Positions 1-12,301 of a DNA stretch of 64,000 nucleotides are shown piece by piece. Position numbers and translations under genes: made by a program. The DNA is from Beaufortia kweichowensis. Taxonomy: Eukaryota; Chordata; Actinopteri; Cypriniformes; Gastromyzontidae. Below the pieces are notes generated by a model, which did not search any database, had not been told where the DNA came from, and worked only from the letters and a program-made list of their open reading frames with translations. The stretch's first letter is position 1; each line of letters starts with the position of its first letter. The DNA lies in assembly GCA_019155185.1 (NCBI GenBank), contig CM032807.1, forward strand, positions 11,622,700 through 11,686,699. The letters are read 5' to 3'.

Positions 1-112
1 TATACTGCCTTCAAACTACAAAAAAAAAATCAAAATAAGACATATGACAATAGATAATATGCATTCACTTACATACGACATAGACCTTAACAGTGTAAAT
101 TTATTAACTTAC

Positions 113-3100
113 TGGCCCTTGCAATACAGGCACATTATCGTTGACATCTTTGATCTTGATGGTCATTGTTCCTGTGGCGCTTTTGCCGCCTGGAGCTCCA
201 TTTAGGTCCATGGCCTTAATTAACACCACATACTGGTCAATGGTCTGTGAAGCGAAATGCAGTGTTAACCACAGGGTAAAATCATTTATTTTTTGCAGTA
301 AACATTCTGAACGAAACAGTCGCTGTGTCTTAAAATGTTTGTGCAGAATCTGATCGTGACCTCTCACCTCTCTATCCAGATTTGGATTGTTAACACGGAC
401 CATCCCATCACCATCGATCGAAAACATCTGTGGCCCATCGGGTTGCTGACCAACAATCTCATACTTGATTTGAGAGTTTGGATTTCCAGGCTCATCAATA
501 TCAAAGCAATTAATCTTCGCCACTTGTGTACCTGTAAAGGTGGACAATTATAGGCATTTTTTATAGGCATTAACCACTAAATTTATTTTACAAACCCCGG
601 GTCTCATTTGATTCATGATTTGAAGAAAATCTTTCATAAATTGCTCATACTCATGCCATCCCAGATAGCTTCAACATTTTGGATGACATGAACATTAAAA
701 TATTAAATATATACATTTAAACATTATTTGTGTTCACCTGTAGACAGGAAGTCATATACACATGGGTTGGTATGAGGATTGTTACATTATGAAAGAATGG
801 CTCTGAGATGGTGTCAGGTCACTTACCTACTCCGCTAAGCTCATCCACAGACCCAAGTTCCATTGCGCCAAAAACTGGAGGATTATCATTCTGGTCCTTC
901 ACTTTTATCCTCAGTCCAATGTCATTCTCTGCAATTGTGCCATCTGAGAAAGTAGCGACCCCTGACAGCTGTGGACACGAGGAAGTAGCACAGTTGTGTT
1001 TAATTTCCATTATCAATGAGTGTATTTGTTACAGCTACAGCACATCATTACTATTTTTATCATTAAGGCCATTTCACTTACATTATATTGGGCGATCTGC
1101 TCTCTGTCAAGGATTCCTGTTATTTTCACATATCCGGTTTCAGGATTCACCACAAATAAGTTGAACGGCTCCTTGTCTGCTCCGACACCTCTTAGTGAGT
1201 ATCTTACTGTCTTCCCTTGGTACTCTTCCTTATCTGAGCGAATCTAAATTCATCAGAAATAAGTGTCTGTTAATATAATGTGATGTATTCAAACAAGCAC
1301 AAAAAAGCACAACATTTTTTTAAACATTTTGTTCTGGCCATGTAAATTTTACTGATGACCATGGATTGTTATAAAAGCTGACATCGGCATTTCAAATGTA
1401 TAAAACACAAGACTTTGTTTTGTAACTTTATGTCTTTACAATCTACTTCATTGTACATGTTTGTCATTATGACATTACATTTCACAATTAAAAGATTGTG
1501 GCCCTACATAAACATGATATATACTCTAGTAACAACTTTAGGGTTACAAAATATTAATTATGTATTACAAGAAACTAATCGTGCAGGTCTTAAGTTTTTA
1601 GGCATTAAGTTACAATTATTAGATATTGGGGCTGCACGATATTGAAGAAAATTGCATATGCAATATATTTATTTTTCTTAAATCCATTTAAATTATATAA
1701 AAATATATTTAAAAAAATGATATAACCAACATACGTTTCATAATTAATGGAAAAGAACGCATCAGCTGGCTATGAAAGCTTTGCGGCTTGTTGACTGTCT
1801 TGCATCACAGCATGCGCACGGCACACTATTATGCACATGCACGCATATCCCAACTAACACCCATGTGCCAGATACTATTTTATCTGCTTCGGCCTAAAAC
1901 TTTGACTATACCTTACTTTTTGAAGTATTAAAATTAAATCACTCATTTATTGCAACCCACTGCGATATGCACATTTGCGATATTTCGATAATTTCGATTT
2001 CGATGTAACAATTTCTATATGTAAAGCCACTGTTAAAATATACAATAGAATCTTGGGGTAAATTATGTGGGCTTCGTGATCCCTATAAATCCATAATAAT
2101 TTTGCTCACATTTGTTGTGATTTTTGTACATTACAGATAAGTACTTATGTTCGAGTATAAACAATACATTTAACTCAAAGAAAGGTTTACTAACTTTTGC
2201 TATGAATTCTCTCTTGGTGTAATCTACATTCTCTTCTAGGATTTGGGGAGGGACGATCCATTCTCTCTTCTGCCTGTGGAGGGCCACCTCGTGTTGAAAT
2301 TTGGCTTCAGACTGAAACAGGTGCTGTAGAGAAACAGAAATTTAACTGATCAACAAGTTGTGAAGACAGAGACACTATTTTTTTCCCATAAAACTCACAC
2401 ACCGATTCTCATGCACAATGACTACTGTAAAGGATATTAAGTTTCTTTCATATCAAGTGAATGACAAAAACACGCAGCAATTATTTTATCATTCTGTTTA
2501 ATCGAAAGCCTGTAAAACTCTTGAATTCACTTCTTATCACAAATGCCTTATGTTTTAAGTTTAAAAACTAGTTTGGACTAGGAAATATTCACTTATTATT
2601 TTGCATTCTGTTAAACTCAAGACCACAAACAATTCATTCACAATGACTACTTGTTTTTATTGTGTAGCTATCTCCAACCCAACCCTAAACCAAACTGTCA
2701 CACAAATCTTTCTGCATTTTCATTAAACCAATCTGTAGTACGTTTATTGAGCGTTTTAAAAAAAATGCTTTTGTAGAAATAAAAAAATGTAACATAATTT
2801 TCAGCAATGTTCATGCGGTTTTTCATTTTCCTTAACTGATTTCCTTAACTGATTGCTCCCTTTTATTGAGTACGCCTCAATAGTCTCTCTCTATATATAA
2901 CATTATATATAACACATATAATGTCAGACCTGTTGAAGCAACACATGGAAACATCACGTTTACATAATTTATATGCAATACCCTTTTGGGTTTACACAAA
3001 GACAAAATGCCCATTAACCATATTAATGTGTAACATTTTTACAATAAGTAATAGCAAGCTTTGAGCTTCTGACAGATGCCAAAAAACAGCAAATAGTACT

Positions 3101-4204
3101 TAGGCCTACATTTTATAATAGTACTAATAATAGTACAATGCCAAACAGAGAGTACTTAAGTGAAAGTACACAAATGTAATGCGTGTATTAAAAACAAAAG
3201 CCAAAACAATGATACCGATACCTAGGTACAAGTGTAAAACACAACACAAAACTGATCAGTGTTGATTGTACCTTTGAGTGAATGGGGACTATGACAACAC
3301 AGTTAACATTTATATTATAATTTACAGATGTAAAAAACAAAGCTGTACAGGTTAAGAGCAACATGAGGTTGAGTAAATGATAAGTTTTATGTTTGGGTGA
3401 ACTGTCAGTTTAATTTCAGCTGCCAAGTTAAATAACAAACAGAAGCTGGAGATGCGGGGGGGTGGGGATTTTACACTCCTGTAAAAGAATGGACTATACA
3501 TACACTCTACCTGCACATCCAGCTTGACGGCTGTTGTGTATCACAGTGTGTATGTTCTAAAATGCCCCTTACAGCCTGTTACCATAGTAAGTGTAGTTGC
3601 CGCTAAAATATCGGAAAAACGTTTTTTTTAACGTTTCCAAACGTTTTCATAATGTTCCAGAATATATCTACGTTTGTTTACCTAATTATTTATTAATTGT
3701 ATATTTATCTGTTTAAATTAAAGTATTGGCCAATGCCATTACCACAGTTTTGTATATATTATAGTTGTATAACCATTTATAGATTTATAACATGGACATT
3801 GCTACCATGTCATGTGGTAAACACAGTACATTTTTGTGAAGGGCTGGACAACCGTGGCGACTCCCCTCCAAAATTTCAATGGATACAGACGGAGCTGATC
3901 TGTGTAACTCGCTTTCATGTTAACTTGCGAACAAATATAACAAAAATAACAATACACTTTTAAAGACGAGCGTATAATAAACAAACGCACTGCCAAACGT
4001 TTCAATATTACTATAGACCCACAACAACTATTTAACTTTTCTAAACGTGATGTTATACAAGACCAAACAGAACGAAAGTCAAAAAGTTGGCACAACATTT
4101 GAAGCGATACTCTTATAGTTTAGGCGCATGTTAAAACACGAAATACTCACCGATAATCCAAAGCAAAAGAGAAAAGCGAAAGCAGGCGACATACGCCGGG
4201 CCAT
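113..4204 (-). CDS. dsg2: Desmoglein (desmosomal cadherin), 5' part, runs off the left edge
   Basis: Desmogleins are calcium-dependent adhesion receptors of the desmosome. Six exons are visible on the minus strand: 4151-4204, 2195-2323, 1082-1243, 827-968, 368-531 and 113-244. All have GT-AG borders and matching phases, giving 261 residues so far. Residues 1-18 are a hydrophobic signal peptide. A short propeptide ends at a furin site HRQKR (34-38), so the mature chain starts E-W with the Trp2 used for strand swapping. EC1 has the cadherin motifs DRE (106-108) and DQNDNPP (140-146). EC2 has DIDEPG, DRE (215-217) and DVNDN (250-254). The short propeptide, the phrase IAK at the exon border and the DEP motif in EC2 resemble desmoglein-2 rather than desmocollin or classical cadherins. 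EC3 to the cytoplasmic tail must lie left of position 113. A very short extra exon in the 1.8-kb first intron is possible but not needed for frame. The paralogue number is uncertain. Confidence 0.9.
1626..2010. mobile_element. Decayed non-autonomous DNA element in a desmoglein intron
   Basis: The segment begins GGGCTGCACGATATTG and ends with GCGATAT / TTTCGATAATTTCGAT runs. This is the pattern of a common fish MITE with GGCTGCACGATATT termini. No coding capacity and no clear target duplication were seen; the right terminus seems lost. The family assignment is from memory of the pattern. Confidence 0.45.
4151..4204 (-). CDS. dsg2: Desmoglein exon 1: start codon and signal peptide
   Basis: The ATG at 4204-4202 lies in a near-ideal Kozak context (GCGGCCATGG). 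It opens 18 codons, MARRMSPAFAFLFCFGLS, ending in phase 0 at a consensus donor GTGAGT. The basic start followed by a hydrophobic run is a signal peptide and resembles the N-terminus of mammalian desmogleins. The longer open frame on the plus strand over 4128-4349 is its antisense shadow. Confidence 0.85.
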
Positions 4205-4261
4205 GGCCGCAGGAGCTCGTGTTATTTCCTGGTCACCTGAGATCCGCTGCGGTCAGCACCT

Positions 4262-4272
4262 GCTTATAAAAA
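4262..4272 (-). promoter_or_regulatory. Possible TATA-like element of the desmoglein promoter
   Basis: On the minus strand the run TTTTTATAAG lies about 60 bases upstream of the desmoglein ATG. A start site about 30 bases downstream would leave a 5' UTR of roughly 30 bases. The match is imperfect in this orientation; read on the plus strand it is a better TATAAAAA, so the call is weak. Confidence 0.3.
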
Positions 4273-7200
4273 CTTTAAAATCCAGAAGAGCCGAGATGTG
4301 TATGCGATGCTTTATGATGGACTATAGTGAGAATGAGATCGACGCGTAAAGCTTTAGAGAAACTCCTTCATCATTATTTCTCCCACACCCTTACCTTGCG
4401 GGTTAAAGGAGGATCCAGATGGGTGTGTGTGTGCGCGCGCGTGTGTGTGTGAAAAAGAGAGAGAGAAAGAGAGAGAGAGAGAGGCTGGTGAGTGACCCTG
4501 CGTAGGAGGTGAAGAGAGAAAGTGAGCCAGAGGGTGGGGAATATATAATTTGCACAATTAGATTCCATGTATCATAAAGGGTGGCAATGGATGTATTAAT
4601 ACATTTTCACAAGTAAATGCACCATTTCTTCACCATGTCTATGAATAACACCACCTATAATTATGCACATTGCCATTGCTCACATTTACATACCTTTACA
4701 ATGTGGTTATTATGCCAGTTAAGCTTTGTCAACATAGTCTTCTTGTGGAAATAAGTCGTAATCACCACTTCAAAGTGCACTAAGTAAAAATACTTTTTAA
4801 CAATATATTGATCACTTTTATTGCACTGCTAAAAGAACACTGAGATCATTCAGAAACAATGAAATCATTGTTGATAATATATGTTGATATAGTTAAACCT
4901 GCAAATAACCTTGGATAGAGCTTTTACTTATAAAGCAAAGACATAATTGTGATGAAACACTATTGAGTTGGCCCAGGAATTTGCTGCATTAGGAGGCGAA
5001 GCTCTCTGAGGTGTTCAGGCTTCATTATCAATGATACCTAGTATGAATGGATTTCTCACTCGCACACACCTTAGCATATAGTTATTAAAAGCTAGTCATA
5101 CTTAAGGCGGCTTAACTAAAACGTTTCTGAGATTTGCCCAATTTAATGACTAATTATCAAACAATTATCAGTTGTCCTTTTTTGTGTGATAGATTTGGGA
5201 TTCTTTTTTAAGATAATTTGGGATTGGGATTGTTTCTGAAAATATGGATAACTGATCATGTTTTATTTTTGCATGTCAGTTTAGGGTATACTGAAAGTAG
5301 TACTTTTTAAAAGATTGGCTGTAATAACATAATACAGTATATTTTACATTATATATTATGTATCAAAGCAAGCTGAATTAAAATGACATAGGATGTTACA
5401 TCTTACATTTAAGTGCCGCTTATGCCAAAAAACTGTCAAAAAAGTGTGATGAGAAAAATAAATTTGTTTTCCCCTATATTGTTTTTGCTGTTTTTAGCAT
5501 TTTAGTTATCTCTGATAATATTTGTTGTATAGCATGTTTTAGGGATGTTTATATATTTTTAAATCACCAGTTTCTGTTTATAAAATTGAGCAGACATTTA
5601 CCAGTAATGTTAAAAACAATGCACAAAAAAAGTGTCTTTATGTGGGAAAACAGGCTGACATTAAACGTTTTTCAGCACAGTTACAGGGGCCCTATAGAGA
5701 CAATCTGAACAGCAAGCCATTTGCACACATAAAGAGAATATCCTGAATGTGACCTCCATTCAGATGAACTCTCCACTGTCTAAGCTGCCATAAATTCAGT
5801 TTCTCAGACACCACTGCTAAACAAAGAGGGAGGGAGATAGAAACAGAGTGAAAGAGAAAGAGAGAGAGTTTCCACATTCATCCAGGTCATAACAAAAATG
5901 ATTATTAAACTCCTCAAAATACACTTTGCACAAAAATAAAATTGATCAACTGATTATCTTGCTAGGAATCTTGCTAGGTTTTTTTTGTTTGCTTGATCAA
6001 GTTGTTTTTGAATTAAGAGTGAGATTAAATGCACTAAAAACCAGTCTTGCAGGAAACTCCCTTGAGTTTGGACGATAAACACTCACAGGTCTGTATCTGT
6101 AGATGGTGCATGCACATGCTTGTCACCTGTGCACAATGGGCGTATGACTCACACTGACATCGGGGAGTGTTGGCTGTCTCATTCAGGGTGTGCCGAATGG
6201 CAGCCAACGCCCTAGTCATCGAGGCTCACATGGCAATTTGTCTAACCTATAGGATCTGTTTATGTGTTTCAAATCTTGGGGTCATGGAGGTAGAAGTGTT
6301 TCACACTGTAGTTACAGTTGTGACTAAAATATTTCAGACTGAAGTAATATTCTCAACTCCAGAGCAGAATTTAGATCTATCAGTGGTTGTCTAATGTAGA
6401 CTAGGTTTAGTTTTGGTTAAGCCTGGGCACGAGGCGTTAGGGCTGGTTAGGGTTGGCTGAGATAATGTGGTGCTATGCTTAAGGTGGGAAACAGTTTAGG
6501 GGTGGGAAATCTGTACCAGGGTAATTATTCCAAAAACAGGGTGGAACGTTAGACATTAGTATTATTATCATCATTTCTTTCTAGATCTGCTTTGGATTAG
6601 CGTAGTATTGCAGCTACTATAGGGTTAGTGTGACAGGCATTGCAATTAGGTTTAAGGATCTGTTACAGGTTACAGTTAGTTTACTTGGTTAGTATTGATG
6701 TTTAAATTGGGATTAAGGTAGGAAGTGGAGTTAAAGAATAAGAATTTCATTTGTTCATTAACTTGACTAATGTTCTCAGTTGAAAGCTGATGCAGAGTCA
6801 GTGCATTTATAAATGTATTAGTCAGCAGTATGGAGCGCAGACACATCAGTGCCACCTGCCGGGGCTAATAATCATGTCACAAATATGTCTCACACTGTAT
6901 AAGAACAATAGTGTGTGACAATAGGCTCTCAGCGCTAAGGCAAACAAACAGAGAATAAAGATTCTGATGTGCTTAATGTACTTTAACAATCAAAGGAAAA
7001 CCCGATACCACTGCGCTGGGTGTGAATGTTTGTCGGTGTGTGACCTTTGACACGCCCTTGCTTACAGAATTGTGTTTCGCTTACATTCTTATGACTCTCC
7101 GCTCTCTTTCTTTTCATCCATATAATTACTATCATTCTGTTTTCTCATCTTCTGCTCCCTAGTTTTGTTTTCACTTAGTCTCAAAAACAGCATTCTGTTA

Positions 7201-10200
7201 ACTCATTCTCTGAGCTTTGCAGTTGTCTTTCTTTTTTATTAGTCCATGACTCTCTCTTTCTCCCCTCCCTCAGTTTGACAGCACTCTTTCTTTTTCTTTT
7301 ACTGTCTCTTTGTCTCTTTGTGCCTCTTTGAGAGCTCAGTCCAAAAGAAAACAGCTCCATGGCAACCGACTGAAACTTGAGCTGTGAGATAAGGCGAGCG
7401 GGATGGGGGCGGGGCTAGATAGTCTCAAGTAAACAATGTTTCCCAGCACATAGACGTCAAGAGATTTGACAAACGAGTTTCACACTTTCTCGATCCGTGA
7501 CGTGACTAGAAGTTCTATAAGTTATCTGAGAAATTCACAAATCCAAAATGTATTTATATTTTTTAATAACTTATAATTTTCTATTATTCCTAGTATAGAT
7601 AGACTGTAGAGATTCTCTTCAAGCTAATAATTGTTGTTTTCACTTTTTGCCTTTTCACCTAGTTTTTGTTTCATTTAAGTTGTACAGCATTATAATATGT
7701 GTGTAAATAATATCTGTCTCATCGTTATATACACAGTAGTAAAACATTGTGGGTGTAGTGCAATAGTGCTATTGTACTGATATCAGAACAGCTCTGATTC
7801 GTTTGTAGACCGTGTAATTACAGATCTACGAGTGTGATCTTGTTTTTGAACGCATGCATTCACATTTTTATGAATAAGACAGCAGAGGTGAAGGGTGTCG
7901 TTCATGTGCATTTGAAATGTTAAAAATAATGATTGTTCTTCAATTCAAAAACTTCAATTCAAATCAAATCAGCCATTGGTCAGAAATCAGATCCCACCCC
8001 AAACTTACACAACTTTTGGCTGAACCAAGCTCAACTGCTTGAACCACTTCATTATGTCCAGCACAGAAATGACACATTATACACCTTTGATATCAAGTTT
8101 TAAAAATATTAAGCACAATATGGCCAGTTATCTCATTAATTTTTGGTTTGCCGAAAAAAAGCAGAACACAGGATCAAACAAAGTGTTTTGTTGAGTGACA
8201 AACACACCTAAAGCCTGGAATGTCCTTGAACACAAACAGACTCACACGGACAGCATGATTTTTATGAGAACGTTTTTGAAGCCCTACTTTTCCAATTAAG
8301 TTAGGTAAAGCATTTAAAATGTGTGATACGCATAAACATAGTATTAGTACATAAAAGATGATTCTCAGCGATACTCAGTAATAGGATGGTTTGTATCAAT
8401 AAGCATCTAAAAATGTTAATGTGTATTGATGTGCAGACGGGATGACAAAGAGAGTCTGTACTGTGACATTGACTAAGTGCAGCTTGTACTCATTAGCCAT
8501 CAATCACAAATCTGTCACACATCTGAACTGTTACACCCAAAGAGCATGTCACTTCCATACTGATGACATCTAATGTCCTATTTTCTTCTAATACATAAAT
8601 GTAATGTTAATGTCAGAACTTTCTGCATTAGTATACACAATAGACTAATAGAAGGCAGACTTTTATTATTTTTATGTGCTATACTGTAAAGCACAAAGAA
8701 ATATCATTGTGTATGAAGTGTTCTTGTAAAATGGAAAAATGGAGGAAAGGAAATGGGAGACGGAGTGAGAGAGTCACATACCTGGGCTTAGAAACTGAAC
8801 AAAAGCAGAACAGAGGAAGCTCTATAACCGCACAAGTGTAGAGTTACATGCATGCATCAGTGCTTATGCGGACAGACCACATTAGCCCAAATAAAGGAGG
8901 GACACATAATAGTGTAACATTGGAGATTTATACATTTATTTGGGAGTGATGTGACCTGGTGGTTTGGTGTTCATTCTTGGGGCTTGAATGCAGCTGGATG
9001 TTTGCTGACAGCATATATTAATAACAGCAGTACAATTAGTGGTAAATGTTATCACATCTCATCTCACACTTGGATTAGTGTCTGGTATCTCTTTCACTTG
9101 ATGCATTTTAAGATTCAGTTCAGTTAACTTGTTAACTGACACAGTTCTACTGGTGAAACAGTGAAGTTATTTTACTATTTACTTTAATATTTCATAGTTG
9201 AATTCCAATCTTATCATGACAAATTTATATTTGACAAATTTTTATAACATAAAAAAACAATAAAAATGTTCATTTTATTTTTATAAATACCTGAGTTCTC
9301 AAATAAGATTTAAAAACAGATACTTAAATATATAAAAAAAGAACATTTTAAAAAATGTAATGCAGTGCACTTTCATGTGTATGCTCAATCTGTGCAGGAA
9401 CAGTTAACAGGTTACTAAAATGAATTTAAATGGAGGTTATCCAATTGTTATTGAGTTGAATTTAAAAAAGCAGAAATAGAATTCAAAGATTTTCCAAACC
9501 CCTGAACTGAAAACGAGCCAATTCTTAAATTCAAAATTTTACCCAACCCTGTTTCACACACAGATATTTCTCATGATTCAGTCATACTATAATAGCAGGC
9601 TTTTATATGATTTTTATTTATCATACAGGCAAGACCAGGTGTGGCAGGTACACACACACGCCCAAGATGAGCAGAAGCTTTAGGGTTTCTAACATTACAA
9701 AGCAATCATTATTATTTATTATTTATCATGAATAACACATTTGGCGTTTCAGTGACACAGCCATCAAAATTTATGTGTATATGTTTAATGTAATGGTAGT
9801 CAGTGATGATGCTTATGGTAGGAGGTGTTTTGGTTGAATATAAACCTAATGACTCTATGTGCCTTAGATGGTTACAATACAACATTATTATTCACAGTGT
9901 TGTGTCAGATGACACTGTAACTGTAACTTCTCATAAAAAACAGATACAGTTGACGCACACTTTTTGGTAATAAGTAAAGAAAAACATTCAGGAAAAGTGA
10001 AAAATGTGGTTGGGGGTGTAGATGACGTAAAACATAGTTCACCTGAGGACTGGGCGCTCCTTCAGTTCAGGACATGTGTCGTAAGACACATAATTAAGGC
10101 AAGCCTCAGGGTAAACCAATGTGGAAACCTTCTGCTTTACTGTTTAAGTTGTTCCCATGGCGATAGGACACCCTTAGGCTATGAGCTCTGAAAAAAAAGA

Positions 10201-11917
10201 TAAAGTACAGTACAGGACTACATGTGCTAACATTCCTTTAATATTGTTTCAAGCATTTTGTTAGAACTGACTTACTGGTCTTTTGGATGATGTCTATAAT
10301 TGGCCTTTGTTCTCTTAGATTGCTGTGTTCTTTTGAGTAATTAAAAAAAGTAATTATAAGATAAATATTATAGCAATTGACTATTATAAAACGATAATAG
10401 TTTTATATAGTTTAATAGATTTGAAGAGATACAGATAATGAATTACATTAAAAGAAGTTTGGAGTGTCAAACCTAAATATATTTATTATCCACTGGTTCA
10501 GATCAGCTGCTGTTCTTTAAACTGTGTTGCTACGTGCAAAATCATATTCAAGCTCCACTAACATTGCTCTGCCAAATTCCATTCCTCCAAACCCATCCTC
10601 CAACTCCCCTCCACACACACAAACACCAACATATTGCTACATGCACATCTCCAGCCTGGTGTGGTCCAAAATTCCTCACTAACACATATCAGTATATTAG
10701 TCCTTAAACTTGATAAATGACTGACAAAAACAAGAAATGCAACCTTTCTATGAACAAACACTACCTGTTTTCGTTCACATTTTGTTTCTGACCTTATCTC
10801 TAGTTTTTCACTGTTACTCTCGCTCTCATTTCTTATCAGTTTGAACAGTTTTAAAAGTGAAAACTATTTAAACAGGACCTCATGACAATAATGTTTAAAT
10901 AATGGCCCTTTACCTACAGAGGATATAAAACACTGCCCTAAATTCTTGGAAAATTAAGTCATTTTTTCAAAAAATAGTAAGCGAAAGGAGGTGCTTAACA
11001 GGTTGACCAGTACTGGCAATTATTACAACAAAATATAATAAAAAATAATTCTAAATAATTATTTTTAATGAACCATTATTTAGAAATCAGCAACAATTGT
11101 TTATAAAGAATTTAAATTGTGTAAAGGGTCATTATTTAAACATTCATGTTGTGAGGATGTCATCAGTTGTTGAAAACATTTATTTTTAGAACTGTTCAGA
11201 TTGACAAAAACAAGATAAGATTTGAGAGAAAGATAAGAAAGTGAAAGACTAAAACTAAAAAAAAAACAATAAATGTGATTTCACTGCATAAAGTGCCTAC
11301 TAACTTTTTCTATAAAATCTACAAATAAAATAAACGCGTTTGCCTTCTCATTCGTTTGCTCACTCTGAGTCACTCTTTCTAAAATTATTTGGGTTTATCA
11401 TTGTTGTAAGAGTTTGCTCGAACTAAAACATACATATCCTGTCATATCTTCCTGGCTTTCTAATTGTTCTGAACCCCTTCCTCCCCGATTCCTCCCAGCC
11501 AAACTGCATTCAGTGAATCCTTAGGTCAGAAGGTCACATATTTTCACTGAAGTCTTAATGGACCACAGATAACATGCCACGAAAACCAAAAGCCTGAAAT
11601 ATACCGAACCAGACAAACACTTGGCAATCACTTTTAAATTCCAAAGCTGGTTTTCAAGGTGTGCTCATGTTGAACTCTGCCAGAGTTTTCAAACTGGGAA
11701 TCTCTATTATCTGTTCAGCATAGCATCAATTGCCTCATGTCAAAGGGCTGAACTTGTGATTAAATGCATAAAAAAACGTGTATTTGCTGAATGTGTAAAT
11801 CTGATGATGACTTGATGTGAATAACTCCTGCACTCCACCCAAACAGATGGAGATTAAAAGCGTCATGCATTAATCATGTCTAGTAAGTCAGGTGAAAGTC
11901 TGATCTGTTAAAATTTA

Positions 11918-11919
<2 letters not shown>

Positions 11920-11970
<51 letters not shown>

Positions 11971-11984
11971 TCACTCACTCACAG
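11920..11984. repeat. (TC)n microsatellite followed by CA/TCAC repeats
   Basis: About 22 TC units are followed by ACACAC and TCAC repeats. It lies 0.3 kb upstream of the desmocollin start codon, inside the likely promoter region. Confidence 0.95.
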
Positions 11985-12107
11985 GGAGTTGCAAGGGGCA
12001 GTTTGGGGTGGAGTCTAACTTTTCCAAAGCTTCCCGTGCTAAAAGACGTCAAAGCAGACAAAGTTTAACCTGTTCGACATAGCGAAGCGTCGCGTTTAGC
12101 TCTATTG

Positions 12108-12115
12108 ATATATAC
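12108..12115 (+). promoter_or_regulatory. Possible TATA element of the desmocollin promoter
   Basis: ATATATAC lies about 190 bases upstream of the desmocollin ATG in a stretch of otherwise mixed composition. If used, the 5' UTR would be about 160 bases. This rests on the motif and its position only. Confidence 0.3.
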
Positions 12116-12301
12116 ACTTAGAGGCTGAACCGCTATTATCTGCCACACCCAATACTAAAAACTTCAATGGCATGAAAACGGCCACCACCTCGCACCGCGC
12201 CCACAGGACTTTATCCGAGCAGGTCTGCCAGATTACACACAGTGCGCTGAAATCCACAGACTATAATTCAACTACAGCAGATCTCACAGACTCACGTTAG
12301 G

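Larger units (their letters stand above)
4205..12301. other. Divergent intergenic region between desmoglein and desmocollin starts
   Basis: About 8.1 kb separates the two start codons. No convincing exon was found on either strand; the open frames here are short and lack splice context or family resemblance. It holds a GT/GA microsatellite just upstream of desmoglein (about 4428-4483), a pyrimidine-rich stretch near 7200-7330, a GC-box-like GGGGGCGGGGC near 7404, one member of a dispersed repeat pair (about 9165-9420), an AP-1-type TGAGTCA at 11366-11372 and a (TC)n run at 11920-11964. It must contain both promoters, so shared epithelial enhancers are plausible, but none is proven by the sequence. 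Confidence 0.7.

Noticed and set aside
4128..4349. 73-codon plus-strand frame with MAAGARVISWSPE
   Set aside because: Antisense to the desmoglein signal-peptide exon and its upstream region, where the minus strand has Kozak, signal peptide and donor.
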